Of a DNA stretch of 64,000 nt, positions 24,863-38,305 are shown piece after piece. How positions within the stretch are numbered: the first letter of the stretch is position 1; each line of letters starts with the position of its first letter. Below the pieces are notes generated by a model. That model had not been told where the DNA came from. It worked only from the letters and a program-made list of their open reading frames with translations, and ran no database searches. Source of the DNA: Dipetalonema caudispina (lineage: Eukaryota > Nematoda > Chromadorea > Rhabditida > Onchocercidae); contig JABVXV010000243.1 of the NCBI GenBank assembly GCA_013365325.1, positions 32,569 through 96,568 of the forward strand, in the 5' to 3' direction. Made by a program: the position numbers and the translations under genes.

Positions 24863-27060
24863 TTTTATCATCGTTTTGATAGAAAATTTTAGAAATAAAA
24901 TTAAATTGAAATCAATCTCTTCGATATTGAAGTGCTTGTTATTTCGTAATTAATAAATTGTATAAGATATACTCGAAGATTCATTAATATTATTATTATT
25001 TTAATAAAATTAATTTTGATGAAAATTTCACAGCATCAGAAAAGTTATTATTTTACAGCTTCATATTTTTTCTATTTTACCCTCCTTAATTTTTTGTATA
25101 ATTTTAATTTGGCATATTAAAATCTTTATGAACAGTAATAAAAATTAGCGTAATTTTACAGCTTCTCTTATATCTTTTGACTATTTTTTTTTTTCTTTTC
25201 AAATTAACCATATATTTGTAAAATTTGTATAAAAAACATTGTTAATTTGAATTTATTAAATTTGTTGAATAATTTTTTATCTATGGATTAATTTTTTGGA
25301 AATTCAAAAAGTTCTACGAAATTTCTGAATGTTTTTTTTTTTTTTTTTGTGCACAGATTCAAATTAATTTTGCTTAAATCCAATCAATGAATTGATCGAA
25401 ATAATAATGATTATTAGGCACTATAAACTAATTTTTTTGCAAAATGATTAATTCTAGTATAATTCATAATATTTAAAAATATTTGCATTATTTTCGGCTA
25501 AAATTTCAACAAGAAACATATTCAATTATTATGCATTTAAAAAAAAAAAAAAAAAACAACAAACAATTGTGTTTTCAAAAAATAATCAATAATTATTTGA
25601 TTGAAATATATTGTTTACTTATTAATCTTTTGTTATTTGTTGTGATATTTGAAATGCTCTTCCTGATGCTTTAAACATGCATTCGTTTCTGTATTATACA
25701 AATGGTTCAATTTTTAAATCTGAAAGAAAATTTCTTTGTATTTTTTTTTTTTGATAATTTTGTGCTTACAACAGATATTATTTTAAATAAAAAAAAAAAC
25801 AAAGTATAATAAAAGAGAAAGTGAATAAATTTGACATTAATATGATGACAAATATTATGCTTACTTCTATCGAAAATTATTTTTTCATAATGGATATATA
25901 GAATTTTATGATTGAATTCATCAAAAGTTGCTTGCACTCTGAATGAGTATTTAATGATTGATAAAAAAGTTAAAATTTTTGAGGTGGAAAAAGTAAACGA
26001 TAGAAATTAAGGAAAGAAATCTATGAATTTGCAAGAATGATGAAAGTTTTATAAATAAAGCCAAATAATTTATTTGTTATCATTTCAACTTTTCCCATAT
26101 CCTTGTTCTTCTACTGCACTGCAAATATTGGAGTAATTTAAAAATCGTATACTTCAATGTACTTGTAGTGTATGGAAAAGTGAAATAAATCAGTCAAGCG
26201 TGAAATGAACATGATTGGAATGTAAACTGAAATTTCAACATTGATTCAATGCTACAGTGAATTTTGAAATAAAATGTTCAGATGATAAACTAGAAAACTG
26301 GAAAGAGAATGAATGAATTGATAAAGGAAAACAGAAAAGGAACTTGAATACTTCTTTCTATTGATAGAAAAATTTGAATAATAGATTTTATAAAAGTATG
26401 TCCTATTAAAAACGAGGCATTTCAGGTTTTTAAAAATTATATGAGAGGAGAAATAGAGGTGATAATAAATACAGAAAAATAATTTGAAATTTCATATAGC
26501 AATGGTAGGAAAAGGAAAAAGGTGGAAAGAGAGAGAGGAAAGAGGGAGAGAGATAAAGATCACCACGACTAGTTTTGTATATTAACTCGAATTCAAATAA
26601 TTAAGGCAATCAGATATTTTGATGACATTGTAAAATTTCGTAATATTAGTTAAAAAGAATTAATTGCTTGATGGTAGCTCAATTATTCCACTAATTACCA
26701 ACCATATTAATTATTGCAACATAATAAGTTGTGTAGGAGTAACGTAATAATGCATGTAATAGTTTTCAATTAGATTAGAATGAAAATGATCATTTATTGA
26801 TTATATTAAATGATAAATATATTCAATGCAATTTTTATCACTACAATTCAATGATAAATGTAATAATATATGTTGAAAATGCTACTATAATAAGTATCAC
26901 TTTTTTTTTTTCTTTTATGTTATCATTTTTATCATTGTAATTAAATGTGTAAATGTAATAACGTATAAAGAAAACGATGATTGTTTATGGATAATCCAAT
27001 ACTGTAGTAATTATCAATCACTTTAATTACTGTAACATCAATTAGTTGCACTAATTAATA

Positions 27061-27425
27061 TGATAAATAATGTAGTGGTAACATAGATAACGTATATGTA
27101 TATTATAAATTTCTTGATAAAAATTATCAACTTATAAATGTAAAATGATAAGTGATATATATATTTATCAATTTTATCACTTCTAATTAAATTTATTAAA
27201 ATACAATAATTTATGATAATGGTAAATAATATAGTGATAAATAATGTAGTGATAACATAGATAACGTATATGCATATTATAAATTTCTTGATAAAAATTA
27301 TCAACTTATAAATGTAAAATGATAAGTGATGTATATATTTATCAATTTTTAATAAACTTTTAATTAAATTTATTAAAATACAATAATTTATGATAATGTT
27401 AAGTGATATGGTGATAAATAATCGG
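27061..27425. repeat. 174-base tandem duplication, two copies
   Basis: ACATAGATAACGTATATG at 27081 recurs at 27255, and the sequence around it (GATAAAAATTATCAACTTATA and AATACAATAATTTATGATAA) repeats in the same order with few changes. The copies are nearly identical, so the duplication is fairly recent. Both are rich in GTGATA/TATCA words. Confidence 0.85.
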
Positions 27426-27494
27426 TTATCATTGTCTCTTTTTTTTTTGATACAATTCTTAAACTTATCATTTTGGGTCCTAACACGCTTACTT

Positions 27495-27586
27495 TAATAC
27501 GGTGTCAGTTAAATCAGCTGCTTTGCACAAAGCAAAATATTTAGTTCGGTGATCAATAATATGGACGAGTCCATCATACCGTGTTG
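27495..27586. other. Compact inverted-repeat element, possible structured RNA or element remnant
   Basis: An outer pair TAATACGGTGT (27495-27505) and ATACCGTGTTG (27576-27586) can form 11 base pairs including three G-U. It encloses two perfect hairpins: TGCTTTG/CAAAGCA (27519-27534, 2-base loop as drawn) and ATGGAC/GTCCAT (27561-27574). Local complexity and G+C exceed the surroundings. It does not fit a standard tRNA. Whether it is transcribed is unknown; a decayed transposable element end is equally possible. Confidence 0.3.
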
Positions 27587-28519
27587 TGTTGTTGAGATAA
27601 TTTTTTGTTATGTTTATTTACTGGTAAATGATCAATTTTGGTATTAGAATTGTTTATTATAAATTATTAAATTAATTTAATTAGTATCAATCTATTGATA
27701 ATATCATGTTATCATGAAATTTTAGCAATAATTTTGATGAAGTTTTTTTTTAATGTCACTTTACTATTTTATTAATGGATTTAATGAATTTCTAGTATAT
27801 AAATTTTAACAAAATAAAAAAAAAAAAAAAAAAAAGAGAAAAAAATTTCGTAAATTTAATGTATATTGTATTTAATAATAAGTATTATTTCTTATATACG
27901 ATCTGATAATAATTTTAAGGAAATTAAAGAGCGCCAAAGAAAGGAAAATTCCCGAAAATTTCTTCACATTAAATGCTGGGAAATTATTTTTTCCCAGTTG
28001 TACTTGTTGTTTTCCTAAAGAAATTTCGCTCTGATATTATTGATGTGTTGTTTCTTTCTTTTTTTTTTTCTTGCTCTCATCCTTTTATGGATTTCGTTTC
28101 TTTTTTTATAAGGAAAGAAAAAGGAGAATTTGGGTTTTTTTTTTTTCAAAAGCATTTGGGAGTTTTTTTTTTAATTTTTAAAGAAAAGACAACAGTTCAA
28201 TGCAGTAAATCATCGATTAAAATAAATCACCTCCGAAGAAGTGATTGAACTATACGAAAAGATAGAAAGTAATGCTAAATGAATTTAAAGTCAGAGATTA
28301 AATCACTTTTTTATTAGAATTTTTGAGACTCGACTAAATATTTTAGACTTTGTTTTCGATTTTGAAAAAAATTTGATTCGATCCTATGAATTCTTTCATT
28401 TTCAGATAGAACTTGTAATTCGAGATATCCGGGGTAAAGAAGTGTCGATTGGCCGGTTGTGAGGTGGTGTGGCCGGTTGTTGTTGTCGTTACTGCGAGGT
28501 GCGGAAAGTAAGAAAGAAA

Positions 28520-31500
28520 ATGGCTATGGAAGTTGAAGTATTACAAAATGTAACTTTTTTGTTCCAAACATTTTTTTTACTAGCTTTCTCATCGATGGAT
28601 TTAATTTTTTCGAAAAGTTTTGAAAAAACTGCACCGAAATTATAAATTTCCCTGCCTAAACAATTTACATTACGAGTGAGTTGCAGCCTGTTCAGCAAAT
28701 CTTTTTTCGCGGCAACTTTAGGGAAAATTACGTATTTGAGAAAGGTTTACTCGCAGAAGTTCAGAAAACTAGTATTTCTATTTAAGTGAGTGTTCATGAT
28801 AAACTGAAATGAATTTGATTTTTATATGATGTTACGATGAGTGCCCTTATTGTTCTCCATGCAATGATCTTTACCAATGTTCACTTGGCTGTTTCACGGA
28901 ATAATCTTCCACCGACGTGCCTTAAAATATTTTTTACGTTATTGCACAGTGTACTTTACATAACTATGGAAAGTATATTGGACAAAAGCCTGGCAAAAAA
29001 AGTTGTGTCGAAACTTTTGACTTCAGGATTAGTGTAATTTTCTTCCAAAGCAATTTGGGAATCCTTATCCACTATTCCAGCTCAGAAACCAATATGTGGA
29101 GAAAATTTCGAGATTTTTGCATATTCAAGAAGGTTTAAATATTGCAGAATTTTGATGATGCACCATTGGATGATGTTGTTGAGGTGAAAAGCTTGAGTCC
29201 TGATCCGGCAATGAGGCGTAGGAGACCACGATATAAGGTGATATGTGCAGGAGAACGGCCTAAAGAAGTGAATGAACGTTTGCTCCAGCTTTATCCATTT
29301 GTAGACCAGAAGGTGAGTAACTGTGTTTTACGTCAATACTTTTTTATGACTCCCTTAAATTTTCCACGATCCCTAAAATCCTGAAGTTCGTAGAAACTTC
29401 CTCCGATGCTTCAGAACGGATACTTTGCATGTGTACTGTCCAGGCTTGCGCCATATGTCTGCTTGCAGTATATGATATGTCCGGTAAGCACAGTACCCAA
29501 TTGTGGCATACTGCAAATCTCTTAGAAGGTGAAACTTAAACATAGTTTGGGATGTGTCTTCCAAATATTTAAAACAGGTAGTGGAAACCTGGGTGCAGAT
29601 TACTTGTAAACAATCATGAAATAGTAATATATGGAAAATAGTTATTTTCGATATCTTTAAATTTTTCAAAATTCTGGAAAAAGAAAAAAGCTAGTGCTAA
29701 GTATTTTGCAAGCTATATTTTAAAAAGGAATGAACGGCTGAATTATTCCCGGATGTCTCCATAATTCCAGTAATTGTTGCAGAAAACACCACTGCCGACA
29801 CATTGGAGCCATCAAGATAAGGCGGCATCTTTAGTTGTTACAAACGATTATCGTAATGTTGCTTATGCTGGTGAGTATTATTTACAGATTTCAAAATTTT
29901 TTAAGTTTAACGCTTAGATTTCAACTTCTCAAGTTCTTCACATTCTTTTTGATGTCTTTTTTTCTGTGCAGATAGTGGGGATCCCAATCAGGAGCTGAAT
30001 GCAAAGGATGCTGCAGCGGTACGCGCCGATCATCCAATCCCGATAACATGTGGTGTGTACTATTTCGAGGTAACAATAGTATGTAGCGGAGCTGAGTGTT
30101 GTATGGGTGTTGGGTTATGTGAACGAAATGTCGATCTGAATAGATTGCCAGGTTTGCATTGTATATAGCATTATACCATAAAAAAAGAAAAGAGAGATTT
30201 AAATGTTCTCTCCCTCTTCTCTCCGAAAAGACTTAAATGTTCTCTCTTAAAACTTTTACAACAAATATGAGTCATCTGGTGCTCTGATGTTTCACATCTG
30301 CTGGTCATTTACGCTACGGCATTTCAAATGATCAGAAGGCTGCGAACCACTATTATAAATTGTTTAGGCTTTAACCATATAATCTGTGTTACCCGCTATG
30401 GGAGTGTTTTTGTAATATCTCTGAAGTTTCTGAGTAAAGACAATATCTCAATTGAAAAGAAAATTTTTAGTCAATAATCATGAAATTTAGGCTGGGACAG
30501 AGCATCATACGGTTATCATGGTGATGATGGCAATTTTTTTTGCTCATCAGGCACTGGACATGCATATGGACCCACATTTAAGATGAACGATGTCATTGGT
30601 TGTGGTGTAGACTTTGTTAGAAAATCAATATTTTTCACCAAAAATGGCCGACACTTGGGTTAGTTCCTATTTGATTTATTGATTTTTAGGCATTTTTGCA
30701 AAAATTGAAGCGAAACTTGATTTACTGATTTATTATAAGACATCTGCTACAAATAAGAAAACTTTAAAGGTCTCCTTTTTTTTAATTTATAACAGGCCTG
30801 AACCACAGTACGTAACGACGTCATTACGTAATAGGTTGAATTTTCGAAATTGTTGCCTAGACGTTTTATTATATTTTGAAGCGTGAAAGTATTATACGAG
30901 GCAATTATCGATTGCGCAAACTAGTCAAAAAAAAAAAGGAGATTGTGAATAAAGAACAAATTGCCGTATGAAATAAAATATTGATTCTTTTATTTCATGA
31001 ATAATTGCTGTATTGCAGTTATTGTAAAGCCTTTTAGAATGTTCATTCTCATTATCTTCTATTGTAGGTATTGCTATAATGGAAGTTGAAAACGTTGTTG
31101 ATTTGTATCCAATGATTGGCCTTCAAAAACATGGTGCGATTGCGGATTCGAACTTTGGACAATATCCTTTCAAGTACGACATTGAACAAGAATTCAAGGT
31201 CATCATTGTATTCTATTCAATGCTATTTCTGAGCATATCATTGTTCCCTCTCGTTCCGATAGTAATAAAACGGTCAGTTGGAATAACAATAAGCAAGAAT
31301 TGTGAGGAAATGCAGTGCAGTGCGTTCTCCGTTGAGGATACAGTTGCATGCGGGATATGATCGAGTATCAGTTGCCTAAAAAGAGGCCTGTAGTGGCAAC
31401 CGTTTAACCACATTCACTGAATGATTAAATATTCGGAAAATCAATCAGTTAAATTCGCTTTGTAATAAGTACTCTAAGGATAAATTTAGCGATATTAAAT

Positions 31501-34500
31501 CTTTAAATTTGCTGCAACCACCAAAAAAAAGTGGCGATAAATTAACTGGGCTGGTTAATTGATTACCATAATGAATATACTTTGGGATGACTCTCCATTA
31601 TCGGCCATACATTTACATTATTATCAAGAAGTGTAGCGCACCTGAACTCTAAAGATCTTATAAAATGGTGCTGTAATTTTTTTGATATCAGTGTTACTAA
31701 TTGAATCTCGAAAAAAAAAAAAAAAAAAAATAAGAAATTCTAGAATTTGAGATGTTAAGCCTCACATTATTTGTTTCATATATTGTTTATTTTTATTCAT
31801 TATTCATGAAGAAAATGGGAAGTCTTTTTCAAATTACTCAATTCAATAACTATTTTTCTGTCAATGAGGTTATCCATAGAAGGAAATGCAGAATACGTTT
31901 GTTGAAGTTTTTTAGGATGCACGTAATTATACATATGAACAAATATGCCAAGTTGTGTTGCCACAAGCAAAAACGGGTTGGATGGATCGGTAAGTAATGG
32001 ATACTTAATACTGTCTGCTGGTTTTAATAATAAGATGAGAATTAGGAGAGGATAGATGATGAAAACTGCTCTTTTCTTTGTTTCCATGACTTATATTATC
32101 CCTATTTTTAGCGCAATATCTTCGTGGTTATTACATGAAGGATACGGAAGAGCATTAGCTGCTTTTAAGAAGCATGCTGATCAGAATCTGGATGAAGCTG
32201 GTGATGTACAAATGGAGAAAGGAGAAGAAGAATCAAGTGATATGTTAGAAAGACGTCGAGGTTGTGATATTTCAGTTTTGATTTCTCGGGATATTTTACG
32301 TTTTTAAATGTTTTCCAGCTCGAAGTTCACTGTGGGTTCTACCCCAATTTAGAATAAATTCATGGAATTTATTACCGCACCAATGACTTCGTATGATCAT
32401 TGCATAATTGCTCGGAGCTCAAAATTCGGTTTAATTTTAAGAAGTTCTTTATTTTTCTTTGTCATCGAATTCGGTATTTGTTTGACGCAAACTATTCCAT
32501 TTCAATACAATGTCAGTGGCATTTGTATTGACAAAGTTTTGTTAACCGCGGTGGGGAAAGTGTAATTAGGAAATTAATACGGTTGGATGGCTCAATTATA
32601 TTATATAAGGATAGTTCAAATTCGACTGCTTTGCTATTTGCGAGATACCCTGTAATAAAGGATTCGAAAATTCATATAATTTATGTTTGTAAACTAAATA
32701 ACAGTTTTCGCATGCATCCCTCTCTCCTGTTTGCTTGAACTTTATATTTAAGTTAATTTCATTAAATTTTTTTTAGTGCGCCAATTTGCAGAATTGAAAC
32801 AAATGATTTTGGATGGTGAAGTCGGCAAAGCAATCGATCGCGCACGAGCTTTATGTCCGGATTTACTGGAGCAAAATAAAGAATTAGCATTACTATTGAA
32901 TTGTCAGTATTACGTGGAGATTTATGCCAAAGCAAATAATGTATGGGTTTCTTTTTTTTTTTTCCTCGATACTTCTGGTGTTTCGTGGTTGCTTAGTAAT
33001 GAAGCGAGTTTGTGGTCGCTTCATTAGCGGAAGGCATAGTGTACCGAATGGCAGGATATTTTTCTTTAAGATGGGACTTTTAAAAATCGATCAAATAAAG
33101 CTTTTCGTAGAAGCCAGCACTGTTCTTATTTTGGATGGCAGAAGACTAAATGTTAATTTCAGATCACAATTTCTTCTGTCTCTTCGCGTGATTCAGCTAG
33201 TAGTTTGTCCCCAAAGGAAGAAACTCGTCCAGCACAAAGTAGTCTTTCAGCAATCTCAGGTTAATAGAGATGTATTTTGTCTAACTACAGATTTAATCGG
33301 CAATATTTTCATGATTTTAAAGAGACTGGAGCTGGAGATGGAGAGGGACCTTTAATATATCTGTTACAATCAAAATGGAATAACATAATACATTTTCATT
33401 GCTATTACGTTGCGGAGTACTGGAAGGCTTTTTATATCTGTCAGTGAAAATAACCTGTGACTCTGAACAAAAAAATGAATGCTACAAAAACGTTTTTCTT
33501 CTGTCGTTTTGGATATTCGTTGAACACAATATGGAAGAAAAGAAAAATGGAACTACATGTAAATGTCTAAATCATTTTCAGGAGGTGATTCGTATGCTCA
33601 AGTGTATAGTAGAAAAGGGCATCCATTTACAATTACTGCCAGTAATGAAAATTTGGGTACGATTAATCCGTTTAAAAGACGTAACGATGAATGGGGTTTG
33701 TTTTGAGTACTATTTCATTATTCGCTTTGTAGTTTTGCTTTCCCTTATGTTTGTGCTAATACATGCATATATGCAAATGATGTATCAGAAAGTTATGGCT
33801 GTTCAGAGTTTATGGTATCATTAAAGGAAAGAAGATTAACTAAGGATGTTTTTTTAATATGAAATCATTTTTAGAACCTTTCATATGTGTTACTCGTCGA
33901 TCACGTACGGGAAATGAAGGAGCGCAAACGGATTCGAGTCGATTTGCACGTGTACAAGCAAGCAGCACTGTTATTCGGTAAGGATCATTGTTTGAATTTT
34001 TTTTTACGCATTACTCAGTCAATAATTTTCAAAATTATTTTATTGATGCCTAGTGATTAGTATACATAAATTTCAGTAATATGTCAGTTGATGAATTAGT
34101 CGATGATAAGGCTGGAAGTGAGCACTCTTCGTCATCGAATGGAACAGTTCATGGTTAGTTTCAAGTTGTGATTTTTTTTTTTTTTTTTTGCTTTCTTTGG
34201 ATTTTTGTTACATTTTCAATAAAGGTTCAATTATGACACTGTTTGTGACATGGCTTTGGATAAGATTGAATGAAACACTTGATAGCTAGATTCAAATTAT
34301 GACCTCAGTTCGCATAAGGTATTTGGCGTATTCTTAGGAAATTCAAGACATTATGTCTCTGTAGAAGTACTTAAGGTACTTAAGAGAGGTTAGTTTCACA
34401 AAATCTATATAAAAAATTTGCTCCAGCATCCAATGGAAGTGCTACAACAAGTAATGGTGCTGTATCAAACGGCGTATCTCAACCGGTTACATCAGCAACC

Positions 34501-35772
34501 ACTATCATTGATGAAGATCAAGGTTCATACGATTGCTGTCTCAAAAAATGTGATGTTTATTATAGCTCTAATGTATTAAATTTTTGAATTACTGTTCAAA
34601 ATCACTTACAATTTATTTAGATCCATCTTGTGGTGACACACATCAAGATGTTATTGGTGGTGCTGAAAGAGCATTTACTTCATGTCAAGGTTGGACGGGT
34701 GGTGATCCGAAAGATATGATGGAATGTGAAGAAATAGAAAGACTCCTCAAACTTGGTCGAGAAATCAATTCTTTGTGTCAGGAAATAGTAAATCCACCAG
34801 AAGATCTGGTTCGCCGGATGCATGTGAGAATTTTTTTTTTGAGAATGGAATCGACATTAAGACTTTGATTCTGATTCAGTTATGGTAGCGTTTGCATAAA
34901 TAGTTTTCGAAAAGTTGGCAGAATGTCACCATGTATTGGCAAATTCATTAGTAGTTTTGAAAGGAAAAAAAGAAAAATAACTGTGATATGAAGATTTTTC
35001 ATTCATGCAAATATCATAAACAAGACGGATGGGCAAGAGAAATCATTATATTCAATGAGTGTTCACGCTTTATTGTCATCAGCAGTGATCTGAAGTAGAG
35101 TGAAAGAAACAAAAATGTTTCCGATGACTGTGACTGGTAGTTGTATGCTGTTCTGGTAATTGTGATTGATTAGAGTTTAGCTTTTGTTTTCCAGGATATC
35201 CTTGCCTTGATATGTCATACAAAACCATTGGATACATCACTTCGCTATTTGCTTGAACAAGTGCAGCGTGTACAAGCAGCTAATGGATTAAATAGCGCCT
35301 TACGAGGTTACCTTATCAATTTTTGCTTTGGCTTTCGAAGGAATCAATAATACATATGACTTACTAGTGAAACTCGTTCCTTTATTCTTTTCCTTCGAAT
35401 AGAACGCATATTTTATTTGTGTTCATAAACCAAGAAACCAGATCAAAGGTATCCTTACTGCTTTCAACTTTCATGTTGTATGGATTTCGTTTTGGATACT
35501 CATGATTTTTATTACAAATGTTTCCAGTTCAAATCCTGCTTTTGATTAATTAATTTACTTTTCTGGAAAGAGTACTGAATTCGAAAATGTTCCCAGAAAA
35601 ACTAGAATTTCGATTTTTTTTTAAAGAGCATATGGGTTTTCCGCAAGAATCGCTACTCTCAATGCATTTTCGTACTGCGCGGAAACTTCGTAGCGATTTA
35701 TCGGCTATGCAACTTGGTGTTGCTGTGTTCGCAGATGTGGATAAGCTGGTCGCCCAGAACCTGGAATTTTGA
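28520..35772 (+). CDS. ranbp-9: RanBP9/RanBP10-type SPRY-LisH-CTLH-CRA protein
   Basis: Seventeen exons give 691 residues, with all phases consistent. Exons start near 28520, 29148, 29783, 29972, 30491, 31068, 31916, 32112, 32777, 33163, 33582, 33875, 34077, 34427, 34621, 35195 and 35648. A SPRY domain spans about residues 66-254 ([35 protein letters not shown]). LisH follows at about 279-310 ([14 protein letters not shown]), then CTLH at about 329-383 ([13 protein letters not shown]), a low-complexity Ser/Asn linker, and a C-terminal CRA domain ([30 protein letters not shown]). This order defines the RanBP9/10 (yeast Gid1) scaffold of the CTLH ubiquitin-ligase complex; human RanBP9 has 729 residues. 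Exon 1 (10 codons, ATG 28520) was chosen by its GTAACT donor and phase and is the least certain part; a start at the internal Met in exon 2 is the alternative. Several donors are weak. The symbol follows the mammalian name. Confidence 0.9.
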
Positions 35773-38305
35773 TATTTGCCCCATCATTACTTTTTTTAAT
35801 GTGAATTTTGGTATTCTTTAATTGACCGTCGATATATGCCGCTATAAATTTGCAATTACATATAAGTTATTGGAAAAGCCAGTGAACACTATTTCAAAGA
35901 TTTCAGCTGAGATAATTAAGTGCAGAAGATCCTAATTACATAAAATTTTAGGAAATGGATTTCGGTTCCTTCTTTTTATAAATAAGAAGAACAACTTGGG
36001 TTTTGAAATCAGTTTAAATTTTCATAACTATTATAAGTTATGTAGTAAATGATACCTTTGATGATGATTGGTAACCCTCATATATCAGACAATGCTTTTC
36101 ATTTCATGAAAACCGAATGTTTAGTAGATTGTAGTTTAAAACAAGCGATATTGACTCGACGGTCATTTCTTTTGAAGTATCGGACCTCAGACGAGTATCA
36201 CAATGTTTATCTGTCTTTTGTAGTCAAATTTTAATGAATTTCGGTTTTTTTTCTTTGTAGCTTAGTTCTTTATATCACTTCAGTGTAAACATTTTTCCTT
36301 ATCAGTTTATCCATCTTAGGTTTGTACAATTTTTTTATCATTCCATCATCTCTGAGTTTGCTTGTCTGTCACGAATGCACGATTTTTTACCATCTGGCCA
36401 AATGTTTTGCAAGCGGAAGGATTTAAATCTTTTATTAAAAATTAACTGAAATTCAAATTTTTAGTCATTTTATTCATTTGGCATTACACTAACACTTGTA
36501 CCAATGTTTTATGGCGCAAAGCTCGGAAAATAAGGGAGCATGTTGGAACAGCTTCCTAGAAGTTTCAGACATTGGCTATCAACCAGATGACTAAGGCAAA
36601 CTTCGGATTATGAGGAACATAACTAGCGAATGGATTACATGGATTGACGTTTAATATGTGACGTCTCTAAGTCTTCCATGGAACCGTATACGACAGTGTA
36701 CATTCACATCATTACTGAAAGGCACGGGCATATATACCCTAATGAATAATGAATAATGAGAAATAATTTTAGTCATTTATTCGTTGAAAAATTTTGTTGC
36801 TTAATTTTAAAATTTAGACTTACTCATAACATACGATGTTTTCAATTATCTTCCTCTCTGATTGCAATGTTTTTGGGGGGGTTTTCATATTCGATAAGTT
36901 CTTAACTTGTATACGTATTATCCATTTTTCTGGTCCTAGACTACTATTTACTGCATTAGTAGTAGCTATAGTTCTATAAATAATGTTTTAGTAGACATCC
37001 ATTTGGATTTTCAAAAAATTTGATTGCTTTGTAAATATATTCCTGATTTTTTTTTTTTTTTTCTTAGGCCGAAATCAACTTCGATTTTCTAATTTTTTAA
37101 TCTGGAGTTGAATTTTGAAAAGCTTAAAAGCACAGCAAAGTTATTGAATTTTAAATGACCCTTTATCCTATGTAATAGTTGTTAATATTCATTTTTCATG
37201 CAAATCCTAGCAATTATTTGCATCCGATGCCTTTTTTCAGCTACATTGCATATGTTCCATCATTTACTGTTCTCTTCTAGTTACGGTATATAGCATACCA
37301 AAACATGTTATTATTATCGTTCCCGGAATATGCAGATTTGATTCATTGCCTAGAAGAATTCAATTTCAGGAAAGATTTTCAGGATCTTCCGGGTTAGAGA
37401 AGTATTTTTGGCTTCGTTCTTCTATCTCTCTGGTCAAACTACAAAGTTTACATGTAATTCATTTCTCAAACGCATTTCTGTTTCTTCAGTTCAGTTCGTT
37501 CTTTCTTTCGTTTTTTTTTTTTTTTTTTTTTTTTTTTTCGGAAATTATGGTACCTTTTGTGACATTTTTTCTAAGAGTGTATATGTAATATACATGCATA
37601 TATTTGAATATATTCTGCATTAGTCATATATTTGATCGCTTTTTCGGTTTTAATTTCAGATTTGACTTCATTTTTGAATCTTGATAACTTCGGAGTTTTT
37701 CGCACACTCCCTATTGTTTCTTATTTTTAATTTGTCTCCGCTTGATATGAAAATAAACAAAAAGCTTTTTCTACATGGATACGATGAATTGTGTGAATAA
37801 AAAAAATTTTAACGAGATACTCTCGGTAATTTTATGGATTGCTTTACACCGCAGTGATGAGTAGCACAACTATGTTTATTTCAAAGTTCTTGTTAAATTT
37901 CAATTTTCTTCTAAAAATAATTTGTCTAGTGAATATTTGAGTGTTTGCTTGGGAAATTAATCAGTTCTGCTGTATGTTGATTCGGGGCATATTTCATATT
38001 ATTGTGATACTTTGTGCATTATTTGCACAAGAGCTGTCTCCCTTCTCTCTCAAATCAGCAAAGGAATTGCATAGTTCATTTCGAGATTAAATAGAAATTC
38101 CTGAATGAAAAGAATTCAGGGACAAATAATAGTTACTATTCCGAATCGTTGCATTACGTTGTTCGTGATAACACTTCAATTTTTCATAAATTTATCACGT
38201 GTGGCAATTCTTTCTCAGATTCATTCTTGGTTTTCATGCTAAACTTTGTGCTAAAAGAGTGCAAGTAGATGTTAGCTAGATCATAAAGTCTAGCTTTATG
38301 CGACA
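35773..38305. other. Intergenic region between the RanBP9-type gene and DUS2
   Basis: No gene supported. Base composition is less extreme than elsewhere, with a complex patch at about 36480-36760 that has stops in all frames, and a poly-T run of about 30 at 37510-37540. Short ORFs (for example 36049-36234) show no recognisable domain. The 3' untranslated region of the upstream gene and the promoter of DUS2 must lie here. Confidence 0.55.

Larger units (their letters stand above)
24863..28519. other. Intergenic region between lev-10 and the RanBP9-type gene
   Basis: No gene supported. It includes a possible lev-10 polyadenylation signal (AATAAA at 24894), a GA-rich patch (about 26512-26552), a stretch with repeated TATCACT/AGTGATA words (26690-27060), a 174-base tandem duplication (27061-27425), a possibly structured element (27495-27586), and a poly-A run at 27817-27834. 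ORFs at 25.7, 27.0 and 28.0 kb are low-complexity shadows. Confidence 0.55.

Noticed and set aside
27038..27304. 88-codon minus-strand ORF with repeated FIKKFIIYIYVIYV
   Set aside because: It reflects the 174-base tandem duplication in AT-rich DNA, not a membrane protein.
27495..27586. tRNA gene
   Set aside because: The stem lengths, hairpin spacing and the lack of a proper acceptor/T-arm arrangement do not fit a tRNA despite a TTCGGT-like word.
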